Of a stretch of DNA of 32,830 nucleotides, positions 1-8,400 are shown one piece after another. The notes under the pieces were generated by a model, which worked only from the letters and a program-made list of their open reading frames with translations, ran no database searches and was not told where the DNA came from. Every line of letters starts with the position of its first letter. The first letter of the stretch is position 1. Source of the stretch: Tannerella sp. (lineage in GTDB: Bacteria; Bacteroidota; Bacteroidia; Bacteroidales; Tannerellaceae); contig JAISUX010000118.1 in assembly GCA_031271805.1 (NCBI GenBank), positions 1-32,830 of the forward strand. Reading direction: 5' to 3'. Made by a program: the position numbers and the translations under genes.

Positions 1-2
1 AT

Positions 3-128
3 CCCAAGCACGCTTTCCTGCCCGGACGCTCGGCTGACGACTGGACGATAGCATCTCCCCCTACGCACGATAGCTATTTTATGCCGATTCCCGAAGAAGA
101 CGCATTGCTGAATCCTAACTTAAAATAA
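3..128 (+). CDS. SusD/RagB-family lipoprotein, C-terminal end only (cut by window edge)
   Basis: The frame from base 3 is open and gives 41 residues before a TAA. The last residues (MPIPEEDALLNPNLK) have the classical SusD ending, in which a final 'PIP..E..lNPnL' segment closes the protein. SusD proteins are surface lipoproteins that bind glycan beside a SusC TonB-dependent channel. Only 13 bases separate this stop from the glycoside hydrolase that follows on the same strand, so the two are probably cotranscribed and belong to a polysaccharide-utilisation locus entering from the left. A SusC gene is expected upstream but lies outside the window. Family assignment is fairly sure despite the short length. 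Confidence 0.8.
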   Translation, partial: PKHAFLPGRSADDWTIASPPTHDSYFMPIPEEDALLNPNLK

Positions 129-141
129 GTTAATTACAGGT

Positions 142-1683
142 ATGATGAAGAATTGTTTTTTATTGGCCGTTGCGGCGGCGTTGATGTGCGCCTCTTGTGG
201 GCCTTCGGAGAGTGGGGCGGGGGATTCGCCGCTTGGAATACTTGCGCATGTGGGGGCTGATTCGGCGCAGATGAGGTTGATGTACGAGGCTGGGATGAGA
301 TGGGTGAGGACGGATATTGAGTGGAGCGACGTGGAGAGGCCGGAGGGGAAGTGGGATTTCTCGGCGCTGGATGCCAAGATTGACCTCGAAATCAAAACCG
401 GTCTAAAGCCGCTGGGAATACTGTTGTACGATGTTCCGTGGGCGCATCCGGCTCATGAGAATTTGGATAAATGGCTCGGGTTCGTCGAGAGGGCGGTTGG
501 GCATTTCAAGGACAGGGTGAAGTACTGGGAGGTGTGGAATGAGCCTAATTTGCTGCGGTTCTGGGATCGTCCCGACGGGGCTGATTATGCTAAGCTGCTG
601 AAGGCGACTTACGGTTTGATAAAGCAGCTCTCGCCTGAGGCGACGGTGGTCTATGGGGGCGTTTGCGGGGTGCCGTTGGAGTTCATCGAGGAGTCTTTAA
701 AAGCGGGCGCGGCGGGGAGCTTCGACCGTTTGGCGTTCCATCCTTACAGGGGGAAGTTCTCGTCGATGGAGAAGGTGAAGGCTTATCATGATGAGATTGT
801 AGCCCTCAAGGCGCTGCTGGAAAGGTATGGCGTTGGCGACAGGGGGCTGTGGATTACCGAGATGGGGGTGTCGGATTATAAGGTGTTGGACTCATCCACG
901 GTCGGGGAGCTGCTCGAAATCAAGCGCCGCACAAGCCCCGAGAGCGCGTGGAAGATAGCTCTCTTGAGAGACATCGAGGCTTCGGCCGCACAGCTGAAAG
1001 AATCGGAGGCGGCGGCGAGGCTGTTCGAGGGGGCGGGGGATGTGAAGGTCGAGACGCTTGACCTCACGGTGGGCGACCTGGCGACGGTTGACGTGACGCC
1101 TTACGACGCCGTGCTCTGCCCCTCGCTCGACGATTATCCTCCGCGGCTTTTCGAGACTATCAGCCCCTCGCTGGGCTATTATTATATCGCCGACAGGATC
1201 TTTTTCCTCGGCGACGAGATTACTGCGCTCGACCAGGCGGCTTACCTGCCCCAGGCGATCTTGATGTCCTTGCGTTTTGGGGTGGAGAAATTCTTCTGGT
1301 ACGAATTTGCCGGCTCGGAGCAGAATCCTTTCGCCCGCGAGGCGCATTTCAACATCGTCCGCCGCGGCTCGCTCGAACTCAAACCGGCTTATACGGCTTA
1401 TTCGACTCTCGGACGGCTCTTCCCCGAAGGCTCGAAGGTCGATATGGACAGGGAATGGAACCGCGGGGAGTACTGCTTCGTAAGCTGGACCCAGCCCGAC
1501 GGCACAAAGGTCTGGGCGCTCTGGTCGCCCGACGGCGCCCGCAAGGTAAACATCAAACCGCTCAAAGGCCTTAGTCAAGCCATCGGCTGCCTCGGCGAAC
1601 AGCTGCCGGTAACATCGGAAACGACCGAACTCGAGCTTTCGCCCGCGGTAACTTATCTCGTCGGCCCGCGGCTCCTGTGGTAA
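142..1683 (+). CDS. Lipoprotein glycoside hydrolase, clan GH-A type (GH39/GH5-like), with inserted domain
   Basis: 513 residues. The N-terminus is a lipoprotein signal (hydrophobic stretch, then Cys16/Cys19), so the enzyme is probably anchored in the outer or inner membrane. Residues about 30-240 look like a (beta/alpha)8 clan GH-A hydrolase: WVRTDIEW, then WEVWNEPN with putative acid/base Glu134, then WITEMG with putative nucleophile Glu240. The barrel appears to resume near residue 370 with EKFFWYEF, followed by a small beta-rich C-terminal domain. Residues about 250-365 form an insert not expected in a minimal enzyme of this type. The gene starts at ATGATG 13 bases after the susD stop and ends 6 bases before the convergent DUF2442 gene. 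Substrate cannot be read from the sequence; a retaining exo- or endo-hydrolase is inferred from the two glutamates. Base composition changes midway through the gene. Confidence 0.8.
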   Translation: MMKNCFLLAVAAALMCASCGPSESGAGDSPLGILAHVGADSAQMRLMYEAGMRWVRTDIEWSDVERPEGKWDFSALDAKIDLEIKTGLKPLGILLYDVPWAHPAHENLDKWLGFVERAVGHFKDRVKYWEVWNEPNLLRFWDRPDGADYAKLLKATYGLIKQLSPEATVVYGGVCGVPLEFIEESLKAGAAGSFDRLAFHPYRGKFSSMEKVKAYHDEIVALKALLERYGVGDRGLWITEMGVSDYKVLDSSTVGELLEIKRRTSPESAWKIALLRDIEASAAQLKESEAAARLFEGAGDVKVETLDLTVGDLATVDVTPYDAVLCPSLDDYPPRLFETISPSLGYYYIADRIFFLGDEITALDQAAYLPQAILMSLRFGVEKFFWYEFAGSEQNPFAREAHFNIVRRGSLELKPAYTAYSTLGRLFPEGSKVDMDREWNRGEYCFVSWTQPDGTKVWALWSPDGARKVNIKPLKGLSQAIGCLGEQLPVTSETTELELSPAVTYLVGPRLLW

Positions 1684-1689
1684 GATATA

Positions 1690-1938
1690 TTAAATACTAA
1701 TACAGTCCTGGTACAGAGTTTCCGGTGCAATGTCTATGTCGTTGTTCCATGCAATGCTGCTGGCGCAAACCCGCACGGAATTAAATTTCACAGGGTCTCT
1801 CAATTCCCTGAAAACGCCGTCATTGAGATACGGTTTCATGTCGAATAGACCATGTTTGCCGTCTGCAAAAACGAGATACAGGAAGTAATTTTCCTGTGGC
1901 TCGACTGATTTCACTTTCCAACATAATTCCGTTTTCAT
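1690..1938 (-). CDS. DUF2442 domain protein
   Basis: 82 residues starting at MKTELCWK. An in-frame upstream ATG at 1989 exists, but the chosen start overlaps the stop of the DUF4160 remnant in an ATGA arrangement, as is usual for this pair. The body (YLVFADGKHGLFDMKPYL, then FRELRDP..F..V, then WNNDIDIAPETLY) fits DUF2442, a small single-domain family of unknown function. DUF2442 genes are very often paired with an upstream DUF4160 gene and have been suspected to be toxin-antitoxin-like; that role is not established. Here the partner survives only as a 3' stub, so this is an orphan half of the pair. It converges on the glycoside hydrolase with a 6-base gap. Confidence 0.75.
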   Translation of the reverse strand: MKTELCWKVKSVEPQENYFLYLVFADGKHGLFDMKPYLNDGVFRELRDPVKFNSVRVCASSIAWNNDIDIAPETLYQDCISI

Positions 1939-2024
1939 TTTAATGGGTCTATTTTTAATGGCGTTTCGCCGTTTTTTGCCAGCTTCCAATCAGCTTCCAA
2001 ATCTTCTTTGTGTATCTCAGAATT
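1935..2024 (-). pseudogene. 3' remnant of a DUF4160 gene
   Basis: In the frame whose TGA overlaps the DUF2442 ATG, 29 codons are open, including HKEDLEADWKLAKNGE followed by PLKIDPLK. This matches the typical C-terminus of DUF4160 proteins. Going further upstream the frame runs into a TGA, and no start codon or DUF4160 N-terminal half (the usual His-rich 'PPHFHA' part) is present before the promoter-like sequence at 2033-2063. The first roughly 50 codons have therefore been lost. The remnant is short, so the identification rests on one conserved segment plus the expected gene pairing. Confidence 0.65.
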
Positions 2025-2032
2025 TCACTGCG

Positions 2033-2063
2033 CAAAGATACAAATAATTTTTGAATCGGCAAG
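2033..2063 (-). promoter_or_regulatory. Bacteroidota-type promoter upstream of DUF4160 stub / DUF2442
   Basis: On the minus strand a TATCTTTG box (2033-2040) is preceded, after 19 bases, by CTTG (2060-2063). This matches the TAnnTTTG / TTTG signature with one mismatch in the distal box. It would start transcription just before the DUF4160 stub and run into DUF2442. Confidence 0.5.
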
Positions 2064-2104
2064 AAAAAGCATTTTTTGTTTGTCTCAAAATTTATTGGGC
2101 AAAG

Positions 2105-2314
2105 GAGTGGGAAATTCGGAGCTATCTCCGGAAAGTATGGAGAAGGCTCCGTAAAATCCGGAGCTATCTCCAGAAAGTCTGTAGAACTCTCCAGAAAGTC
2201 TGTAGAACTCTCCAGAAAGTCTGTAGAACTCTCCAGAAAGTCTGTGGAACTCTCCGGAAAGTCTGTAGAACTCTCCAGAAAATCTGTAGAACTCTCCGGA
2301 AAGTCTGTAGAAAT
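2105..2314. repeat. 21-bp minisatellite, about 10 tandem units
   Basis: Ten consecutive 21-base units keep exact register from 2105 to 2314. The seven units from 2168 to 2314 are nearly identical: each begins CTCCAGAAAGTCTG or a one-base variant such as CTCCGGAAAGTCTG and continues TAGAACT. The three units from 2105 to 2167 are more diverged (for example CTCCGTAAAATCCGGAGCTAT split at 2147-2167). Each core unit contains the small dyad CAGA-aag-TCTG. A plus-strand frame crosses the array as a 7-residue repeat, but nothing else supports it as a gene. The array fills the space between the sulfatase stop (minus strand) and the DUF4160-stub promoter. Confidence 0.9.
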
Positions 2315-2325
2315 CTACAGAAACG

Positions 2326-2345
2326 GCGCCGGCGGGCTACGGCGC
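2326..2345 (-). terminator. GC-rich hairpin spanning the sulfatase stop codon
   Basis: GCGCCG (2326-2331) and CGGCGC (2340-2345) form a perfect 6-bp stem with an 8-base loop that contains the TAG stop of the sulfatase. On the minus strand it is followed by a short T-containing run (CGTTTCTG), not a full U-tract, so it is a weak terminator candidate or simply 3'-end structure. Confidence 0.3.
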
Positions 2346-3866
2346 AAGGGGCTTGAGGGAGTTGCCGAGGGAGTCTTGGGGGTAGAGGGCGTGCTGGTCT
2401 TCGAGGGCAGAGGCCATTTGGAGGACGAGGACGCGGGCGCGGGTGGGGTCGGCGAGGGCGAGGTCGGTGGTCTCGTGGGGATCGTCGGCGAGGTTGTACA
2501 GCTCGAGGTGGGGTCGGGTGGGGGTTTCGGGGTTGTAGTGGTAGATCAGCTTATGGTCGCCGTTGCGGTAGGTAGTGAAGTAGCTACCGCGATGGGCGTG
2601 GGGGAAGTGCATGAGGAAGGATTCGTGGCGTACGGTGTCGTGGCGGCCGGAGAGTTGGGTGCGGAGGTCGAAGCCGTCGATGACGTGGTCTTCCGGATTT
2701 GCGGCGCCGGCTATGGCGAGGAGGGTGGGGAAGATGTCGAGGACGGTGGCCATCTGCGGCTGGATAGTGTTGGGGCGTATCGGGGCGATGCGCTGTTGTA
2801 GGGCGCTCGTGCTGTCCGGATGGCTCCAGGCGGCGATGAAGGGGACGCGCATTCCGCCTTCGTACGCGGTGCCTTTCTTGCCTCTCAGGGGGGCGGAGGA
2901 GTAATGGCCGTTTTCGTCGCCAAGGGGGGCGTCGGAGCCGTTATCTCCGAGGAAGATTATCAATGTATTTTGGGCTATATTAAGTTCCTCAAGATGGTCC
3001 ATGATATCTCCCAGCGACTTGTCCATACCCTCGATAAGAGTGGCGAAAGCGCTGGCGGCGGCCGACTTTTCGCTCTCGGGGTAATTGCCGAGGAAGCGGG
3101 GGTCGGCCTCGAATGGCGAGTGGACGGCGTAATGCGCCATGTAGAGGAAGAAGGGGCGGCGCTCGGCGGCGGCTTTGGTAATCTCTGCGTTAGCCTCCTG
3201 CGTCAGCGCGTCGGTGAGGAAGGTTGGTGTACTGTGATACTTCTCCAACCCGGGGACGGCTCTGCTGCGGTTGCCGCCAAGGGCTCCGTAGCCGTTCTCG
3301 CCGTAATAGCTCCCCGGCTGGCCTATGGACGAGCCGGCGATGTTGACGTCGAAGCCGATGTTCTGCGGGAACTCCCCCTCGCTGCCTATCGGGCCGAAAT
3401 GTGCCTTGCCGACGTGGATGGTCTTGTATCCGGCCGCGCTGAGGAGCTTGGGTAGCGTCACGGAGTCGCGCCTGATCCCCTGCCAGTTCCACTCCGGCGG
3501 GCCGTAGTCCGTTCGGTTATTGCTTTCGGAATTAATCCAGTTCGTAGTGCGGTGTCTGGCCGCGTTCTGCCCTGTCATAAGGCAGGCGCGGGTGGGCGAG
3601 CTGACGCTCTGGGCATAGAAGGTCGGGAAGCGGACGCCCCTCTCGGCCAGCCGCTCCATGTTGGGCGTCCTGTACCACCGGTTAAGCGGATGCCGTACCG
3701 GCCTGCCCGCGCTGTCGATCAGGAACGGCACCTGGGTGTCCATCACTCCCATGTCGTCCACAAGGAAAACAATGATATTCGGCCTCTCCTGCGCCTCATC
3801 CTGCCCTCCGCACGCCGCTGCCAGCAGCGCCACCGGTAGGGGCTTCAAGTAATCTTTTATCTTCAT
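2337..3866 (-). CDS. Type I sulfatase, serine-type, lipoprotein
   Basis: 509 residues with a lipoprotein signal (LLAAAC, Cys19), so probably periplasmic or surface-anchored. The alkaline-phosphatase fold opens with IIVFLVDDMG, whose Asp37/Asp38 are metal ligands. The sulfatase signature is S89-S-P-T-R93 followed by LMTG, so Ser89 would be converted to formylglycine by an anaerobic sulfatase-maturating enzyme (anSME), which is not in this window. HVGKAHFG and LGDNGSDAP supply further active-site and metal residues. It removes sulfate esters from a glycan; the S1 subfamily and target sugar cannot be told by eye. It is the last gene of the sigma/FecR/SusC/SusD locus, 21 bases after susD, and was probably cotranscribed with it. 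The 3' half is strongly C-rich on its coding strand. Confidence 0.88.
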   Translation of the reverse strand: MKIKDYLKPLPVALLAAACGGQDEAQERPNIIVFLVDDMGVMDTQVPFLIDSAGRPVRHPLNRWYRTPNMERLAERGVRFPTFYAQSVSSPTRACLMTGQNAARHRTTNWINSESNNRTDYGPPEWNWQGIRRDSVTLPKLLSAAGYKTIHVGKAHFGPIGSEGEFPQNIGFDVNIAGSSIGQPGSYYGENGYGALGGNRSRAVPGLEKYHSTPTFLTDALTQEANAEITKAAAERRPFFLYMAHYAVHSPFEADPRFLGNYPESEKSAAASAFATLIEGMDKSLGDIMDHLEELNIAQNTLIIFLGDNGSDAPLGDENGHYSSAPLRGKKGTAYEGGMRVPFIAAWSHPDSTSALQQRIAPIRPNTIQPQMATVLDIFPTLLAIAGAANPEDHVIDGFDLRTQLSGRHDTVRHESFLMHFPHAHRGSYFTTYRNGDHKLIYHYNPETPTRPHLELYNLADDPHETTDLALADPTRARVLVLQMASALEDQHALYPQDSLGNSLKPLAP

Positions 3867-3887
3867 ATAATTAAATTTTACGGTGAA

Positions 3888-5480
3888 TTATTCCCAGTTC
3901 GGGTTCTGAACCAGATTCTCATTCAAGGAAAGCTCCAACAACGGCAAGGGGAATAAATAATCCCTGTCCTTGTTGAACGTCCTCGTGCTCGCGTTTTGCA
4001 AAATAATAAATCCATCCGGCGTAAGCGGCTTCTGGACGTTAGGATATACATCGCCGTCTAACATTGTCCCAAGTATATCTTGCGGCAATTCATCCTCGGC
4101 CGTTTTCCAGCGAATCAAATCATCGTAACGGAAGCACTCGCCTGCCAGCTCCACCCGGCGTTCCCTCCGGATCTCTTCGCGCATATCCAAGCCATTATCC
4201 CCCACAAACGCATTTGTGAGGCCAGGCAAGCAATCCTCGTCGCCCGCGAACCGGCGCCTCAATGCGTTTATCGACACGTCCAAGTCCTCGTCCGAAATCG
4301 CCCCCTCCAACTCAAACGCCGCCTCGGCATAAATCAGCAATACTTCGGCATATCTCATCAACATATCGTGACAGTACGACGGCGAAATGTCGGCCGCATA
4401 CTTCTTGAACATATATCCCGTAGTCGTGTTCGCCGCAAAACTCGGTACGAAAGGCTGCGGCTGAACCTGGTAGTCGGGGTCGTAAGGCCGCCACAAAGTC
4501 TGCGCCATTCGGGGATCGCGTCCCTCGAACTCAGCGCCTAAGGGTAAATATCCCTTGAAAAGCGGCGATTTGTTGATCGGCAGCCCGTCGCGGCACAAGA
4601 AAGCGTCGGCCAAATGCCTGGTCGGACAGAACGTGAAGTCGAAAACCATCTGACGCGAACGGTTCGTGCTTGGCCCAGCATCCGGGGTATGGCGGAGCGT
4701 CATGATGCTTTCGGGGCTATCGTTCCCAGCCTGGAGGAATAGGTTCCTGTAGTCGCCGTAAAGGCTGTACTCCCCGGAATCAATTACGGCCTTGGAGGCG
4801 GTTTTAGCCAAGGAGAGGAGGTTCCTGTAGTCACCCAGGTTATGGAATTTGTAGAGCGTGCCGAAATATAACCCCACTCTCGCCTGCAGGGTCAAAGCCG
4901 CCCCCTTTGTTATGCGGCCTACGTCCGACGAGAGAGCGGATTTCGACGGGATATTATCGACTGCAAACTGTATGTCTTCCAGCATCCTGTTCAATACATC
5001 GTTTCTTTTGGCCCGCGGCTCGAAGAGTTCGGGCGAATTAAGGTCTAAGGTTTTGTCAACGTAAGGCACATCGCCAAAACGTCGAAGCAAATACATGTAA
5101 AAGTAAGCGCGGAAGAAGCGAGCTTCGCCGGCATAACGGCGCTTCAAGTCGTCGCTGATTCCGGCTTTTTGATAATTCTCAAGGAAGGAATTTGTGACCC
5201 GTATTTGCTTGTAGCAGGTAGTCCAGATATCGTCCGTATTCGGCGGGGTGTAAGTCCCCGAACTCACAAGGTTAGGATTGCTTCCATAGACGTCGATTGA
5301 TTGAAGGTCGGTACGGAATCCCCCGATAAAGGTTTGCTGGTATATATTGTTTAATGCCATTCTCAAATCCTGCTCCGTATTCCAGAAACTCGAGGGGGAG
5401 AGCGACGTCAAGGGGTTTTTATCCAATTGGCAGCTAAATAAACATACTGCAACCGTGAATGTAAGATAATACGCTTTCAT
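3888..5480 (-). CDS. SusD/RagB-family glycan-binding lipoprotein
   Basis: 530 residues, typical length for the family. A lipoprotein signal ends at LFSC (Cys17), and the mature start (NPLTSLSPSSFWNTEQDL) is the classical SusD N-terminus, followed by alpha-helical TPR-like segments (FFRAYFYMYLLRRFGDVPYVDKT) and the C-terminal RRERRVELAGECFRYDDLIRW segment. It ends with the usual L-NPNWE tail. SusD forms the lid over the SusC channel at the cell surface and binds the imported oligosaccharide. It lies 12 bases after susC and 21 bases before the sulfatase. The sulfatase neighbour suggests a sulfated glycan as target, but the exact substrate is unknown. Confidence 0.92.
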   Translation of the reverse strand: MKAYYLTFTVAVCLFSCQLDKNPLTSLSPSSFWNTEQDLRMALNNIYQQTFIGGFRTDLQSIDVYGSNPNLVSSGTYTPPNTDDIWTTCYKQIRVTNSFLENYQKAGISDDLKRRYAGEARFFRAYFYMYLLRRFGDVPYVDKTLDLNSPELFEPRAKRNDVLNRMLEDIQFAVDNIPSKSALSSDVGRITKGAALTLQARVGLYFGTLYKFHNLGDYRNLLSLAKTASKAVIDSGEYSLYGDYRNLFLQAGNDSPESIMTLRHTPDAGPSTNRSRQMVFDFTFCPTRHLADAFLCRDGLPINKSPLFKGYLPLGAEFEGRDPRMAQTLWRPYDPDYQVQPQPFVPSFAANTTTGYMFKKYAADISPSYCHDMLMRYAEVLLIYAEAAFELEGAISDEDLDVSINALRRRFAGDEDCLPGLTNAFVGDNGLDMREEIRRERRVELAGECFRYDDLIRWKTAEDELPQDILGTMLDGDVYPNVQKPLTPDGFIILQNASTRTFNKDRDYLFPLPLLELSLNENLVQNPNWE

Positions 5481-5492
5481 GTTTCAATTTTT

Positions 5493-8400
5493 TTAGAAGT
5501 TAATATTAAGTCCGAAAGAAAAGTTCCTCATAAGCGGATACATATATCCTCCTGCGATTGTCAGCTCAGGGTCGTAGGCATCAATTAAATTGGTGACCTC
5601 GAAAATGTTTTCACCGCTAAAGTAGGCTCTTAGCCGATCAACGCCGATTCGTTTAATCCATTCCCGGCTGAAGGTGTATCCGAATTGCAAGTTTTTAAGC
5701 CTCAAATAAGAGGCGTCTTGAATCCAGTGGTCCGACGATTGATAATTATATGTCGCGCCGACAATATGCCTTGGCAACAGCGCGTCAGGGTTATCCGGCG
5801 TCCAGGCGTCCCTTTGATGTTTGTAGGATGTGTTGCCGTACTCAAACACGAAGGGAGCAATAGAATTGCTGGCAAGATAAAAGTCGCGCTTGCCGACTCC
5901 CTGAAAGAGCAGGGACAGATTCCACTCTTTCCATGTTATTCCGAAGTTCGCGCCAAAAACATATCTCGGGACACGATTACCGATATAAGTCAAATCGCCG
6001 GGAGAGTTGACCTTGCCGTCATCGTTTATATCAAGATATTTTATGTCTCCTGCCGTAACGTTAGGATTGTCATTGATATGCGGATAAGACGCCGCTTCTT
6101 CGGCGGATTGAAAATAGCCGTCCGTCTTGTATCCGAAATATGCCCCCATAGAATATCCCTGTGTATATACATTTGAGGTCTGCGACCCGTCAGCTGCTCC
6201 TCCATAAGTTGCGGAAATATTCTTATTGGTATAATTCACCAATTTGTCTATTTGGTCGGATACATTAACTCCAATGTTATAAAATACATCCCCGATTTTG
6301 TCATTCCATGAGAGTGAGATTTCCCATCCTTTGGTCATCAATTCGCCATAATTGCCCGTAGGGACATTAATACCAATGACGCTTGGTATTGCAACCGACA
6401 TGAGCATATTCTTGTTCCGTTTTACGAAATAATCGAAAGTGGCGTTCAGCCTATTCTTTAAGAACCCGGTTTCAATTGCAATGTTTTTAACTTCGACTGT
6501 CTCCCATGTCCTATCCTCGGACGGAAGGCTGTTTTCCAATACCCACTGCGCCTTTGGTTCGCTCGAAAAAGGATAATATCCGCCTACATTATACTGTGCG
6601 ATATGGTCATAGAATCCTAAGCCGTTTTGATTACCCATTTCTCCCCATGAAGCCCGGAGTTTTAAGTTGCTGAATATTGTTTGATCTTTCATAAACTGTT
6701 CTTCAATAATTCTCCATGCCAAAGAGGCCGAAGGGAAAATCCCCCAACGGTTCTTCTTTGAGAAACGCGACGATGCATCCCCGCGAAGCTGCAATTCGAA
6801 TAAGTATTTTGAGGCATATTCATAATTAATCCTGGAAAAGAATGACAATAACGCCCATTGGTTCTGAGGGGCATTATTATTAATATTGTTCGTTCCCAAA
6901 TTGAGGGATGGCAGGATATTGGCCAGAATATCATCCCTTGAAGCCTCAAGGCTTTCGTAGTCATTGCTTTCGTACGAAACGCCGAGCAAAACAGCAAAAT
7001 CATGGCTCCCGAGCTTCTTTTTATAATCGGCAGTAAACTGACCGATTAGATATGTGTTGTTGGAAACATATTGAGATATTGTGCTCGGATTACCTTGGCC
7101 TACGGCAACTTCTAATAATCCTAACGGCCCCCATCGTTCTACCGTTCTCTTGAACTCTTTTCCTCTGATATTATTAAATGTGACTCCGCCGAGGGCGCTT
7201 AGTTTTAATTCGTCGATCGGCATGTAATCCAATGTCGCTACCCCATCTGCCCTTTGCCCTTTGTTATATGCCTCTCCGCCTTCTTTAATCTGTTGCATCA
7301 CATTGCATTGTCGGCGATACCGAGAATAATGTCCGTTCTCGTCATATATCGGCATTGTCGGCCCTGCTTGGACAAAGAGAATGTAAGGTATTGACCATTG
7401 GCCTTGCACAGTCGGTAGGTAGTTTTGAGTAGAATTTGCAAAAGAGATTTTTGTGTCAAAGCTTAATTTTTTCGCCAGATTTACTTTGACATTTGACCTT
7501 ATGTTCACACGGCTGTAGTTGTCGTCCGCATATTCGGAGAAAAAGCCGTTTTCATCAAGCCATCCTGCGGAAAACAAATATTTTAAGCCGGAGCTTGATT
7601 TGGAAATAGTCAGATTATGACTTTGTTGAGTAGTATGATTGAGCAACATATCAATCCAATCAGTATCGGCTGTAAATATCCATCCTGCACCGGAGGGGAT
7701 TGATACGGCGCTATTATTCCTGCGTGCTTCCAATGCTTCTTCAGGATAAGGTGCGGACATTTTGGCAAGAGCAAACGCGGCATTTGCCATTTCCATGTGT
7801 TCCAATCCGGAATTAGATTGAGGAACACGTGTTGGCGTATTGTATGAAAAGTTTCCGGAATATTCTATTTTGATTTTTTCGGATTGTCCGGTTTTTGTCG
7901 TTATCAATATGACGCCTTCGGCTGCGCGAGCGCCGTAAATTGCTGCCGATGCGGCGTCTTTCAAGACGGAAATGGATTCTATATCCAATGGGTTAACCAA
8001 ATTAATATCTCCCGGCAGACCGTCAATAAGTATCAATGCGCCACCGGAATTTATTGATGTGTTACCCCTGATTTTTAATGTTGAGAATGCTCCCGGTTGG
8101 CCTCCGGAGGATTGGACGGTAAGGCCGGGGATAGTGCCTTGCATAGCATCAATAGTTGAATGGATTGGTCTGGATTCAATAACTTTCTCGGAAATTGTCG
8201 AAACCGCTCCTGTCAGATTAACCTTCTTTTGGGTTCCGTAACCTATGACTACTACTTCTTCCAAAGCTTGTGTGTCTTCTTGTAAAGTGATTTGTATGTC
8301 GGTTTGAGAGCCGACAATAATTTCCTGTGCCGTGTAGCCGATATACGATATTTTCAACACCGCGTTGTTGTCAACTTCGAGGCTGAAATTACCGAAATCG

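Noticed and set aside
892-1578. 228-codon minus-strand frame inside the glycoside hydrolase
   Set aside because: It is a mirror frame of a GC-rich gene. The plus-strand protein has clear catalytic motifs; this one has none.
2051-2801. Plus-strand frames across the 21-bp repeats and into the sulfatase region
   Set aside because: They owe their length to the in-register repeat and to the skewed composition of the antisense strand of the sulfatase; the encoded peptides are low-complexity and match nothing.
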